Assembly: GCF_019130065.1 (NCBI RefSeq)
Contig: NZ_JAHSPG010000018.1
Span: 124,001-188,000 of the forward strand
Direction of reading: 5' to 3'
Length of the DNA stretch: 64,000 nucleotides
DNA from: Pinibacter aurantiacus
GTDB taxonomy: Bacteria > Bacteroidota > Bacteroidia > Chitinophagales > Chitinophagaceae
The notes below the pieces were generated by a model. It was given only the letters and a program-made list of their open reading frames with translations. It did no database searches and had not been told where the DNA came from. Of the stretch, positions 52,756-61,696 are shown one piece after another. The position numbers and the translations under genes are program-made. Numbering within the stretch: the stretch's first letter is position 1; the number at the start of each line of letters is the position of its first letter.

Positions 52756-53742
52756 TTATTGTTTGATCACATCATGAATGTTTTTTAGCAATGAGGTTTG
52801 TCCCGGTGCATCCTGTAAAAGTTCCCAAATCATAATGCCGCCGCCCTTTTGCAATGCCAGCGCTGTTTTATTCTTAATGGTGGGGATGCCATTGTAATAC
52901 ATGATCTCTCCATCATTCATTGTAATCTGGTCGTTGTTTTCAGCACCAGCAAATGCGGAGATAATCGCGCTGTAAGGCAATGAAGACGTTACATTGTTTG
53001 CCCCAAAACCATAACCATAAAATGGAACACCCAGTATCAGTTTGCTTTTGTTTGCCGAACGGCCGCTCCAATACGCAAGGTCATTTACAGCCATGTCGTA
53101 AGGTGAGTGCGGACCAGCATTTGAGGGATTCCACGGGCCGGTTTTGTCGTAGGACATAATGTTGATGAAATCAAAATACTGCAGTGCATCATCAGGAAAT
53201 GCGTTGCCATACACTGTTGCCACGGCTGCGGTTAAAAGCTTATTGCGTTGCTTCATTTCTACAGACAATGCTTTTACAAATGCTGCATAATACTGGTTGA
53301 TGGCGCTTCCTTCGAGATCAACATCAATTCCATCAACTTCATAATTAGTGGCACTGGCAACGAGCGATTGTACAAACGCGGCTCTTTTATTGTCTGCTAA
53401 ATAATCCACGAAATAAGCTGGAATACTGCCCCCGCCGATGGATATTAACACTTTCACATTTGCCGCATGGGCCATTTTCACCAATTGGTGAACAACGGGA
53501 TTGTCTGCGAAATGGCCCGCGGAATCAGGATTTACAAACGCAAGGTTCAAGTGTGTGATCATAGAAAAATCTATTTGCGCAGCACTTTGCACGACGTCTG
53601 GTCTTCCAATCATTATATAACCAACGGTTTTGAATGCAGGTTTCATGTCTTCTGCTTTCACGTCATTCTTCCTGCAACCCGGCAGTAAGGAAATATTGAG
53701 CAGCGAAAACAACAGTAATAGGTATGTGAAACGATTTGGCAT
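52756..53742 (-). CDS. GH18 family glycan hydrolase lipoprotein
   Basis: A 328-residue protein with signal peptide and lipobox (LPGCRKN, Cys near 23). It is a GH18 barrel with the complete motif DGIDVDLE (D137, D140, D142, E144; E144 the proton donor), SIGGGS upstream, and MSYDKTGPWN. Both chitinases and endo-beta-N-acetylglucosaminidases of this short type exist, so the substrate may be chitin or N-glycans. It lies between SusD and the degenerate GH18 gene, in one minus-strand operon with them. A Sus-linked GH18 on the cell surface would produce oligomers for the adjacent receptor. Confidence 0.92.
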   Translation of the reverse strand: MPNRFTYLLLLFSLLNISLLPGCRKNDVKAEDMKPAFKTVGYIMIGRPDVVQSAAQIDFSMITHLNLAFVNPDSAGHFADNPVVHQLVKMAHAANVKVLISIGGGSIPAYFVDYLADNKRAAFVQSLVASATNYEVDGIDVDLEGSAINQYYAAFVKALSVEMKQRNKLLTAAVATVYGNAFPDDALQYFDFINIMSYDKTGPWNPSNAGPHSPYDMAVNDLAYWSGRSANKSKLILGVPFYGYGFGANNVTSSLPYSAIISAFAGAENNDQITMNDGEIMYYNGIPTIKNKTALALQKGGGIMIWELLQDAPGQTSLLKNIHDVIKQ

Positions 53743-53836
53743 TTTTACTTCTCATTTTTTTTAAGCCGTTGGCTGAAGCCAAACGGCAATGAATTAAGGG
53801 CGCCCCAATTTCTAATTTCTAATTCCTAATTCCTGG

Positions 53837-55426
53837 TTACTCTTTGTCCCACCAAACTCTCTTCGTCCAATCATCGTCTCCCCCCAGCGCTGTGATGGCG
53901 CTTTGGATGTTGGTTGCATTTTGTTCGTGCTCAGACAATGGATATTCAAAACGGCGCGGGGTAGTAGTGGTGGTTGATTCAGCCGTGATAGCTGGCGTAA
54001 GTTTTGGGAAACCTGTTCGCCTCCAGTTGGCAAATGCTTCCGGACCATTAAAGAGCAACGCTATCCATAATTGAGTATTGACCATCTCCAGTTCTTTGCC
54101 TGGCTGCAATGGATTTCCGGTGATGAAATCATTGATTTCGCTGCCTGTGAGTGTTGGTCCGCCTGGGAAATAACTTAACTGTTGACATGCCGCCGTTAGT
54201 CCTTTTGCAAAGTGCTGGCTAACGGTGCCCCCAAAGTTTAGTCCCCATCGTTGTGTCGCTTCCGCTAAAAGGAACTCCACCTCTGCGTAAGTGATATGCA
54301 TGAATGGAGCATTATTGCGAATAAGGAAATTGGCAAATTGCGCCTTCTGTTCATTGTTACTAACGGTGTATGGCCCAACGGAAGGAATGTCAATAGAAAA
54401 TGAATTTGCCCAGTCATCCCATATATAACTGCCCCGATTAACTCCGGTTATGCCCACTTGTGCTTTCACCTGATCGGTTATGTCTGTGCGGTTAAACGGT
54501 TTGTATACATTGTCCTGGTAACATCTGATCATGTACTTCAAACGTGGGTCATTCGTGGCTTTCAGCGCATCTATGAAGGTGTTGTTTGCTCTTGGCAAAA
54601 CCTCCTGCTGATTCATAGCAACAGATACTGAGTTGCCGCGAATATCTTCATAAGTGTTTTGTACATCTTCATGCACGATCATTGCAATATCACTATTGGA
54701 TGTAAAAACGCCTGCGCTGTAAGCTGCTTGTGCTTCTTTTTTCGCCAGCTCCGGATCAATTTTTACCAATCGCATTGCTAAACGCAGATGCAGCGAATTG
54801 GCAAATTTTTTCCATTCCTGGATGTTGCCATTGTAAGAAAACAGATCGTATGTAATCGGATCTTTTGAAGCATTCAATTGCGCAGAAGCTTCTGTAAGTT
54901 CTTTAAAGAAATCGTTGTAGATGTCTTTCTGGCTGTCGTATTTCGGACGAACAACGCCTTTTGAAAAGGCCTTTCCAGCTTCTGAATAAGGAATGTCACC
55001 ATACAGGTCAGTAAGCCTTGCAAACGTATAAACCTTCATGATCCTTGCAATCGCATTCAGGTTACTCTGTTTTGCATCGCCTGTGGTGCGGTTTACGGCG
55101 TCCACAATATTCAATACATCATTTGGGTAAGTAGTTTCCCAGAGGTCGTAGAGATATTGTTTGCTCTCAATATACATTTGTCCGTAACGATTAGCCCATA
55201 TGCCACCAATCTGTTGAACCAGTGGCATGGTGAGAATGATGCTGGTGCGCTCATTCACGGTAAGTTCGCCAGAAAAGCGCAACTGCACCAAACTCACTTG
55301 TTTGCCGGGATCCATGTTGGTGGACTTTGTAGGGTCCGTATTGATATCAGTTATTTTATTACAGCCCGATAGCATTGCTGCAGAAGCTGTAAGAAAAATA
55401 AATAGTCTTTTATATAAGTTGCTCAT
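53837..55426 (-). CDS. SusD-like lipoprotein (SusD-like_2 group)
   Basis: A 529-residue outer-membrane lipoprotein with lipobox MLSGCNK (Cys near 22) that pairs with the SusC at 55450. Typical stretches are RIMKVYTFARLTDLYGDIPY, FANSLHLRLAMRLVKIDPEL, YAEVEFLLAEATQRWG and the C-terminal VWWDKE, which place it in the SusD-like_2 group rather than with the SusD at 10940. It lies 23 bp after the SusC stop. TTTCTAATTCCTAATT words (about 53809-53836) adjoin its stop. Confidence 0.93.
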   Translation of the reverse strand: MSNLYKRLFIFLTASAAMLSGCNKITDINTDPTKSTNMDPGKQVSLVQLRFSGELTVNERTSIILTMPLVQQIGGIWANRYGQMYIESKQYLYDLWETTYPNDVLNIVDAVNRTTGDAKQSNLNAIARIMKVYTFARLTDLYGDIPYSEAGKAFSKGVVRPKYDSQKDIYNDFFKELTEASAQLNASKDPITYDLFSYNGNIQEWKKFANSLHLRLAMRLVKIDPELAKKEAQAAYSAGVFTSNSDIAMIVHEDVQNTYEDIRGNSVSVAMNQQEVLPRANNTFIDALKATNDPRLKYMIRCYQDNVYKPFNRTDITDQVKAQVGITGVNRGSYIWDDWANSFSIDIPSVGPYTVSNNEQKAQFANFLIRNNAPFMHITYAEVEFLLAEATQRWGLNFGGTVSQHFAKGLTAACQQLSYFPGGPTLTGSEINDFITGNPLQPGKELEMVNTQLWIALLFNGPEAFANWRRTGFPKLTPAITAESTTTTTPRRFEYPLSEHEQNATNIQSAITALGGDDDWTKRVWWDKE

Positions 55427-55449
55427 ACCTGTTGATTAGAAGTGATGAA

Positions 55450-58400
55450 TTAAAACCTGAAATTGAGATTGAATCCCCAGCTGCGTCTTGATGGGAGAGA
55501 GCCGTATTCAAATCCCTGCCCGTTTCCATTGTTGTAGTTGGAATCGGGATCAACGTTTGGAACATCTTTATAAATAATAAACGGATTGCGGCTCACTACT
55601 GCTACTGATAAATCCTTGAAACCCGCTTTGCGTATGCCTCTCGTCATGATGCGATAGGAAAGCGTGATCTCGCGCACTTTGACATAAGTCGCGTTGTAAA
55701 TAAATGGAACCGCTATACCATTACCATCACTATAGAAGTTGCCCCAGTATACTGAAGGATCAACTGCCTTTGTGTTGGTGGAATAGATTGGTTTGCCTTG
55801 TGCATCCGTGCCTGTTTGAACAACGCCTTGTGGTACATAGCCCTGCACTTTTCCCATCGCTTTCCACTCGTCGATTGTTTTACCGGCAGATTGTCTTTTC
55901 TCTTCCGACTCGATCCATTCTGCTCTTCCGGGCAGTGTTGTTTCGAGGCTTCCGCGAATGGCCGCAAATAGGTTGGTCATTGAAAAAAGTTGTGCACCGT
56001 ATTTTACATCAAGTACTCCACCGAGACTTAAATTTTTGTAAGTAAGCGTTGTTACCATGCCTCCTGTCCAGTCGAACACGCCTTTTCCGATTGTTGTCCG
56101 TTCTGCACTTGGCTGCGGGGTAAGGGTTACCGGATCAAGAATAATTTCGCCTTTATCATCTTTCATGTAGTCATAGCCGATGATGGAACCATATGCTGCA
56201 TTTGGTTGCGCAACCACTGAAACGCCCAGCCATCTTGCATCTGAGAGCGATACGAATGGAACGCCGTCTGCCAGTTCTTTGACATTGCTTTTGTTACGGG
56301 CAAAATTCAAACTGACATCCCATGTGAAATCTTTGTTCGCAATAGGTTTTCCTGACACCATCAATTCAAGGCCTTTGTTGGTAATAACGCCCGCATTGAT
56401 CACCTGCATGGCAAAGCCGGAAGATAGCGGCGCCGGTACTTTTATGATCTGGTCACGCGAAGCTTGTGAGTAGTACGTTGCCTGCAAACCTAACCTGTTG
56501 TCAAGGAATTTCAAGTCTGTTCCAAATTCAATGGAACGCGTACGGGTTGGTTTTAGATTTGTGTTTGGCAACAGTGTCGTGTTGATGCCACCAACAGATT
56601 GTCCTTTAAATGGCAATGGATTAAGCGAATAGTATAACTCGAGTTGGTAAGGATCTGTATCGCCGCCAACTTCGGAAGCAGATAGTCGAACCTTTCCGTA
56701 AGTAAATGTTTTGCTCTGCATTTTAAACGCATCAGAGAAAATAAAACTGCCTGATACAGAAGGGTAGGTGTAGACATTATTGCCCTTAGGTAATGTAGAG
56801 GATGCATCGGTTCTTACCGTTCCATCCAAAAAAAGGTAGTTCTTGTAACCCAGGCTGACTAAGCCATACACAGAGTTCAGGCTTTTTCGTATGTCATGCG
56901 CTACAATTGTTTTGTCGGAAAAACTATTTGGACTTACCACATCTGTTACCACCATATTGGTAAACGCCATCGTGTTACCAACGTTGCTAACTCTTGAAAT
57001 GCTTCCACCCAATTTCGCTGCCAAATGAAAAGAAGAGGATATCTGTTTTTGTGCGCTGATGATCAGGTCCGCTTCTGTTGTAGAGTACTTCTGGTCGACC
57101 TGGTCAAGCCGGCCAGAGAGTGCACCCGGCGTGGTTTTTGGTGTGTATTTTTGGTAGCGCAAATACGCAAAATCCGTGGACGCACGTCCTTGTATATTTA
57201 GCCAGCTTGTAACGGCATAATTTGCCTGGAAGCCGCCAATGATGCGATCTTTCTTTGTTGTGTTGCTCATTTCGTTGATCACCCAATAAGGGTTCAAACG
57301 ATACTGTCCGCCGCCCCAGTCAACATAATTCCCCTGTGCATCTTTATAGCCTGTTTCAAATTGTGCCTGGTCCACATTATTGGCAAGTCCAACAAAGTTG
57401 TTACCAATATTGCTTGGATCGTCTGCCATGGCGGGGCGATTGTTTACCTGCTCATTCAAATAAAATGCACGTGCATCGAGCGTTATTTTTTCACCGAGTT
57501 TGGTGTTGCCATTTAAAGTGAAGGAAGTTCTGTGCATGTTACTTTGCGGCACAATGTCTTTGTTTCTCATGTCAGAAGCCGCAAAGCGGAAAGACGCTTT
57601 GTCATTGGCATTGGTAAAAGACAACGTGTTGGTAGCGGTAGCACCTGTTCTGAAAAAGTTTTCAATATTGTTTTTTACCAAAGCATACGGACGCATTGTT
57701 CCGTCAAAGCTTACGGCCATTAGATTTGGGTCAAGACGCGGGCCAAAATTGCTGAACAATGAAGTCCTTGCCTGTGCCGGGTCCACCACCAGTTTTTCGT
57801 TGGAGCCTTGTCCGTATAAATATTGATAGCCATCGAAATGAGTAAGCTGTTTTTCAAAAGAAACAGTGCTGTTAAATTCAATGCCTAAATCCTTTTTTGT
57901 GCTGCCGCGTTTTGTGGTGATCAAAATAACACCGCTTGCAGCACGGCTTCCGTACAATGCAGACGCAGATGGGCCTTTCAGCACACTTATTTTTTCAATG
58001 TCATCCGGATTGATGCCGGAAATAGCGTCGCCAAAATCTACACCACCGGAATATTTATCGTTTCCAACTTGTCCGTAGTTTGAGTTATCGATAGGTATAC
58101 CATCTACCACATACAATGGCTGGTTGTTGCCCGTGATGGTGGTGTTACCACGAATAATAACACGTGAAGAACCGGCAGGGCCACCAGCTGTACTGGTAAT
58201 AACAAGACCTGCAACTTTACCGGCAAGGGAGTTGATCACGTTTGGTTCACGCGCCTTCTTTAATTCCTTGCCATCAACTTCTGATACGGAATATCCCAAC
58301 GCTCTTTGTTCGCGTTTGATACCAAGTGCAGTCACCACTACATTGTCAAGCTCGTTTACTTTTTGTTTTAGTGCAATGTTGACGTTTGTATGTTTTTGAT

Positions 58401-58959
58401 TGGCAATGATGGTTTGAATTTTATAACCCACCATATCAAAATACACAATGTCGTCAGCAGATGCATTGATCGTGTAATTGCCGTCCTTGTCAGTAATGGC
58501 GTTTTTTTCGCTGCGGTTGTTGGTTACAATTACGCCGTCGATCGGTTGATTATCTGCATCCGTTACCTGGCCATGCATGATGAAAGATGTCTGTGTTTTG
58601 GACGCAGCATTTTTGTCTTTGATTACCTGCAGCATAATGGTTTCGCCAACGATCTTGTACTGTACGTTGATCTTTGCTGACAACGCGTCCATTACTTCGC
58701 TCAGCTTAACATGTGTAACTTTGAGGTCAACCTTTTTGGCAAGGTCAAGTTCCTTTGGATTGTAGGAAAAATGCACCTGTGCAGCCGATTCGATGTCCGT
58801 AAAAATTTTGGAGAGGGCCTTTTCTTTCCAGTCAAAACTATAGACTTTGGTAGTTTTTGACTGTGCTGATACATGTATGCTCATGCAACCGAGCAGAATG
58901 TAGCAAAGCAGAGAATACGCATGCCGCATGGAGTAAAAGCGAGATGGTTTTCCGTTCAT
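55450..58959 (-). CDS. SusC/RagA-type receptor with STN signalling domain
   Basis: An 1169-residue TonB-dependent outer-membrane transporter. A signal peptide (about 11-34) ends HVSAQ; an internal Met at 58929 is a possible alternative start. The STN domain (about 38-115, starting VYSFDWKEKALSKIF) is the part that passes the ligand signal to a FecR protein. A carboxypeptidase-like domain (about 127-200), the plug (LYVVDGIPIDNSNYG, SASALYGSRAASGVI) and the beta-barrel with terminal NLNFRF follow. The STN domain together with the adjacent FecR and sigma genes indicates ligand-induced autoregulation. It is followed in the operon by SusD and two GH18-type genes. Confidence 0.95.
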   Translation of the reverse strand: MNGKPSRFYSMRHAYSLLCYILLGCMSIHVSAQSKTTKVYSFDWKEKALSKIFTDIESAAQVHFSYNPKELDLAKKVDLKVTHVKLSEVMDALSAKINVQYKIVGETIMLQVIKDKNAASKTQTSFIMHGQVTDADNQPIDGVIVTNNRSEKNAITDKDGNYTINASADDIVYFDMVGYKIQTIIANQKHTNVNIALKQKVNELDNVVVTALGIKREQRALGYSVSEVDGKELKKAREPNVINSLAGKVAGLVITSTAGGPAGSSRVIIRGNTTITGNNQPLYVVDGIPIDNSNYGQVGNDKYSGGVDFGDAISGINPDDIEKISVLKGPSASALYGSRAASGVILITTKRGSTKKDLGIEFNSTVSFEKQLTHFDGYQYLYGQGSNEKLVVDPAQARTSLFSNFGPRLDPNLMAVSFDGTMRPYALVKNNIENFFRTGATATNTLSFTNANDKASFRFAASDMRNKDIVPQSNMHRTSFTLNGNTKLGEKITLDARAFYLNEQVNNRPAMADDPSNIGNNFVGLANNVDQAQFETGYKDAQGNYVDWGGGQYRLNPYWVINEMSNTTKKDRIIGGFQANYAVTSWLNIQGRASTDFAYLRYQKYTPKTTPGALSGRLDQVDQKYSTTEADLIISAQKQISSSFHLAAKLGGSISRVSNVGNTMAFTNMVVTDVVSPNSFSDKTIVAHDIRKSLNSVYGLVSLGYKNYLFLDGTVRTDASSTLPKGNNVYTYPSVSGSFIFSDAFKMQSKTFTYGKVRLSASEVGGDTDPYQLELYYSLNPLPFKGQSVGGINTTLLPNTNLKPTRTRSIEFGTDLKFLDNRLGLQATYYSQASRDQIIKVPAPLSSGFAMQVINAGVITNKGLELMVSGKPIANKDFTWDVSLNFARNKSNVKELADGVPFVSLSDARWLGVSVVAQPNAAYGSIIGYDYMKDDKGEIILDPVTLTPQPSAERTTIGKGVFDWTGGMVTTLTYKNLSLGGVLDVKYGAQLFSMTNLFAAIRGSLETTLPGRAEWIESEEKRQSAGKTIDEWKAMGKVQGYVPQGVVQTGTDAQGKPIYSTNTKAVDPSVYWGNFYSDGNGIAVPFIYNATYVKVREITLSYRIMTRGIRKAGFKDLSVAVVSRNPFIIYKDVPNVDPDSNYNNGNGQGFEYGSLPSRRSWGFNLNFRF

Positions 58960-59205
58960 GAAGCAACAGTTTTTGGTTTACAAATGGTGTTAAGGCAGTT
59001 TCTTTCTTGCAAAACATTTCACTTTTGTTTTCACAAGCTTTTTTGCGAAAACAATCATTTTGTTTGCAATAAATAATCAATGGTTAAGCTGTATGGTAAA
59101 TAAGCAGTTCCTTGCATATAAGATTGACAACCGGTGCTGAATAACAATATCCCTGCCCGCTTATTGCCAACCCGTGGTTTTCATTCCTATCAGATTTTAT
59201 ATTAT

Positions 59206-60216
59206 CTATTTGTCAAATGAAATATGAATGGTGTCGTTCGAAACCCTGTATTTAAATGTGTTTGTAAAGCCAATCGCATCAAGCACTTCCGTAAGGTTGC
59301 GGCCATTGAATTGACCGGTAAATAAAATTGGTTTTGCGTGCTGGCTGTCTATCATCACTTCTACGCCAAACATACTGTTGAGCTTGCTGATGATCTCTTT
59401 TTCATCCGCTTCGCGAAATACCAACTTCCTCGTTTTCCAGTTGTCAAGGCAGGTAATATCGAATTTCTTTTTCGCAGCTATCTCGCCCACAATCATTTCT
59501 TCTCCTGGATTCAAGATCTCTTCCGTTCCTGAATGGGCGATGCCAACTTTCACTTTTCCGGACGAGAGCATCACTGTTGCTTTCTTATCTGCATTGTAGT
59601 TGCGCACCTTAAATGCAGTGCCCAATGCTGTTGTAGATGTTTTGGAAGTCTTTACTGTAAAGGGATTCCCGGCATGTTGTGCTACTTCAAAATAAGCTTC
59701 GCCATCAAGAAGAAGATCTCGGTTGGTGATGTTAAAACCTTCTGCCACTTTTAACCTGCTGAATGCATTTAAGGTTACTGTACTTCCGTCTGGCAATGTG
59801 ATGTCTTTTCTTTCATCAAATCCGGTTGTATAAACCTGGGCGTATCGGGGATTGGTTGCCGTGTAATTTTTGCTAAATAAAAAAGCACCCGCAATTACTA
59901 CGATCATTGCTGCCGCTGCAATCCAGGCGCGTTTATAACTACGATGCTGGTTGAGCGAAATAACAATTGCAGATGATTTTAACTGCTGTATTCGTTCCCG
60001 CAGTTTTTCAAGATCGTGCTGCTTTTCCTCGGCTGTTGGTAAAGCGGAAAGTTGCAGACAGGCATTTTTTGCTTTTTGTATAAGGGGGATTAAAGAAGGT
60101 TGCTGCTGTTGGACGTTTTCCCACCGGGTCACTGCTTCGGGGTCATTTGCAAAACAAAAGCTTACAAAGCTTTCATCGGCTAAAAAGTCCTGGATCGACC
60201 ATGATGAATAATTCAT
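59206..60216 (-). CDS. FecR family anti-sigma factor
   Basis: A 336-residue inner-membrane protein. The cytoplasmic N-terminus (about 1-93) would hold the sigma factor, a transmembrane helix lies at about 95-117 (WIAAAAMIVVIAGAFLFS), and the periplasmic FecR domain (about 125-225, with ITLPDGSTVTLNAFSRLKV and GEAYFEVA) is followed by the DUF4974 domain (about 260-335), which contacts the STN domain of the receptor. It lies upstream of the SusC gene on the same strand and is divergent from the sigma gene, with 155 bp between their starts. Confidence 0.95.
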   Translation of the reverse strand: MNYSSWSIQDFLADESFVSFCFANDPEAVTRWENVQQQQPSLIPLIQKAKNACLQLSALPTAEEKQHDLEKLRERIQQLKSSAIVISLNQHRSYKRAWIAAAAMIVVIAGAFLFSKNYTATNPRYAQVYTTGFDERKDITLPDGSTVTLNAFSRLKVAEGFNITNRDLLLDGEAYFEVAQHAGNPFTVKTSKTSTTALGTAFKVRNYNADKKATVMLSSGKVKVGIAHSGTEEILNPGEEMIVGEIAAKKKFDITCLDNWKTRKLVFREADEKEIISKLNSMFGVEVMIDSQHAKPILFTGQFNGRNLTEVLDAIGFTNTFKYRVSNDTIHISFDK

Positions 60217-60371
60217 TTGCAGTGTTTGTTTTGTTTGTTAAAAATGAGCCCTTTATTACTAGTGTAAAATGCATTTAATTTTTACCAGTCAATTTTCAAC
60301 TTTTTTAAAAAATTCTTTTTACTCGAAATTTTTTCTATTTTTCATCACCTGTACTATTACTTACTAACTGC

Positions 60372-60959
60372 ATGAAGGAGCGACCATTACAAAAAAGCTG
60401 GCAACTGCTTGCCAAAGGCGACGAACATAGTTTGTACGAATGTTTTCACCTGTTTTATGACGACCTCTACAGGTTCGGCATTTCTTTGTATAAGAATAAA
60501 GAACTTGCCCGCGAGGGTATACAGGATCTGTTTATTGAACTATGGCAGATCCGACAAAAGTTGTCCTCAGTCAATAATATGCAGGAGTATGTGTTGACGA
60601 TCTACAAAAGAATCTTGTACAAGACATATTTGAAACAGAAGAAAAATGCACCTGCGGAAAATGATCCTGTTTTCGATTTAACAGAGGAGTCTTTTGAGAC
60701 AGCTTTAATGGATAACCAGGAAGTGATTTTGAAAAAAAGAAAACTGCTCTCTCATATTGATCAATTACCGGCACGTCAAAAACAAATTATACAGCTGCGT
60801 TTTTTTGAAGAATTAAGCATCGATGAAATAGCTGAAAAGACATCACTTACAGAGAGAACTGTTTACAATACGCTTTATAACGCATTACAGGCTCTGAGGG
60901 AAGTTATGGCAGCATTGATCTTTGTATATGTAGCGAAGGATTTACCACTAAGACACTAA
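60372..60959 (+). CDS. ECF-type RNA polymerase sigma factor
   Basis: A 195-residue sigma-70 family factor with region 2 (about 22-90, LYRFGISLYKNKELAREGIQ, DLFIELW) and region 4 (about 125-180, LPARQKQIIQLRFFEELSID and the helix-turn-helix EIAEKTSLTERTVYNTLYNA). It belongs to the FecI-like group of Bacteroidota. In most such loci the sigma gene is upstream of and codirectional with fecR; here it is divergent. The last residues (KDLPLRH) are encoded by TTTACCACTAAGACACTAAG, a sequence resembling interspersed spacer words, so the native end may have been altered. Confidence 0.92.
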   Translation: MKERPLQKSWQLLAKGDEHSLYECFHLFYDDLYRFGISLYKNKELAREGIQDLFIELWQIRQKLSSVNNMQEYVLTIYKRILYKTYLKQKKNAPAENDPVFDLTEESFETALMDNQEVILKKRKLLSHIDQLPARQKQIIQLRFFEELSIDEIAEKTSLTERTVYNTLYNALQALREVMAALIFVYVAKDLPLRH

Positions 60960-61027
60960 GGATATGCGGTGAGTCACATGTTCATTGAATTTAAAAATAA
61001 TTGAAATTGTAGTTGTAATAAATAAAT

Positions 61028-61052
61028 TTCGAATTCAGTCATCCCGACCTGG
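61028..61052 (+). repeat. Partial copy of tRNA-Pro 3' end (candidate att site)
   Basis: TTCGAATTCAGTCATCCCGACCTGG matches 46239-46263 (T-loop, T-stem 3' side, acceptor 3' side and flank) in 23 of 25 positions. The remaining parts of a tRNA are absent. It is in the same orientation as the tRNA gene and is followed, like the gene, by a terminator hairpin. This is what the far boundary of an element integrated at a tRNA 3' end looks like. Confidence 0.75.
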
Positions 61053-61054
61053 CT

Positions 61055-61090
61055 GGACAAAATGGAAATTTTTCTGTTTTGTCCTTTTTA
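61055..61090 (+). terminator. Terminator-like hairpin after the tRNA fragment
   Basis: GGACAAAA (61055-61062) and TTTTGTCC (61077-61084) with a 14-base loop, followed by TTTTTATTTTT. It could end sigma-gene transcription or be the remnant terminator of the lost tRNA. Confidence 0.75.
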
Positions 61091-61148
61091 TTTTTGAAAC
61101 TCAGAATATTTAAAAGTAAGTTCACCAGGTTGTAAAATTCTCAGATAG

Positions 61149-61613
61149 ATGAAGTTTTCAATTGCATTAACAATAGATGGGGATCAAAATGGGAAAGCAT
61201 CATTGATTAATGACTTTTCTGAATCAATGAAGTCTTTTTTAAAAAATAGAGATTATGGTGGCTGTATTCATGAATGGCTTATTCTTTTGACGATTGTTCA
61301 ACCCCCGGCGGGATATGAGCAGTTGTTTAAATTTCATAACCCTAAATACACGGAAAATAAATCGAGGAAAAACAGATTTACAGGTGAAGTTTACCAAATA
61401 TTCAAGCGTTTTGACTATAGTATTCAATTAAGTGGAGATCTGTATTCCAGGTTTATGAATGGAACAAGTAATGAAAGTCGAAAGATACTTGCCGATGAGA
61501 TTTTAAAATCCCTGTCTAATTTCGATGGATTATCTAAAAAAATAGAAATCGATGAAATTGAGAATGTAAAGAAAGATGTCCGTCTATTTTTTGAGGAACA
61601 AGAACTTGTCTGA
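61149..61613 (+). CDS. Small hypothetical protein next to repeat R5 (cassette gene 6)
   Basis: A 154-residue soluble protein with no signal peptide. Stretches such as FKFHNPKYTENKSRKNRFTG and FKRFDYSIQLSGDLYSRFMN and a C-terminal helical region are visible. The build resembles bacterial immunity-type proteins, but no family is assigned with confidence. It begins about 60 bases after the terminator that follows the tRNA fragment and is followed 28 bases after its stop by repeat R5, the same gene-repeat pattern as in the array at 46.4-49.3 kb. Confidence 0.7.
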   Translation: MKFSIALTIDGDQNGKASLINDFSESMKSFLKNRDYGGCIHEWLILLTIVQPPAGYEQLFKFHNPKYTENKSRKNRFTGEVYQIFKRFDYSIQLSGDLYSRFMNGTSNESRKILADEILKSLSNFDGLSKKIEIDEIENVKKDVRLFFEEQELV

Positions 61614-61640
61614 CATTATTAACTGCCGAAGGGTGCCGTA

Positions 61641-61696
61641 TTCTTGCTATTTTTTCAAATCATCAATAAAGCGGTTCGAAAACTGTCCAGTGAGGC
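61641..61696 (+). repeat. Cassette repeat R5
   Basis: The fifth copy, 12.3 kb away from R4 and in the same orientation. GCGGTTCGAAAACTGTCCAG and TCAAATCATCAATAA are conserved; the left part is more diverged (TTCTTGCTATTTTTTC), and the end reads GAGGCTGCA instead of GAGGTCGAC. Confidence 0.9.

Noticed and set aside
47368-61696. Repeats as integron attC sites
   Set aside because: They lie behind small genes as attC sites do, but they do not fold end to end, and the RYYYAAC/GTTRRRY core pair is missing. No integron integrase is seen.
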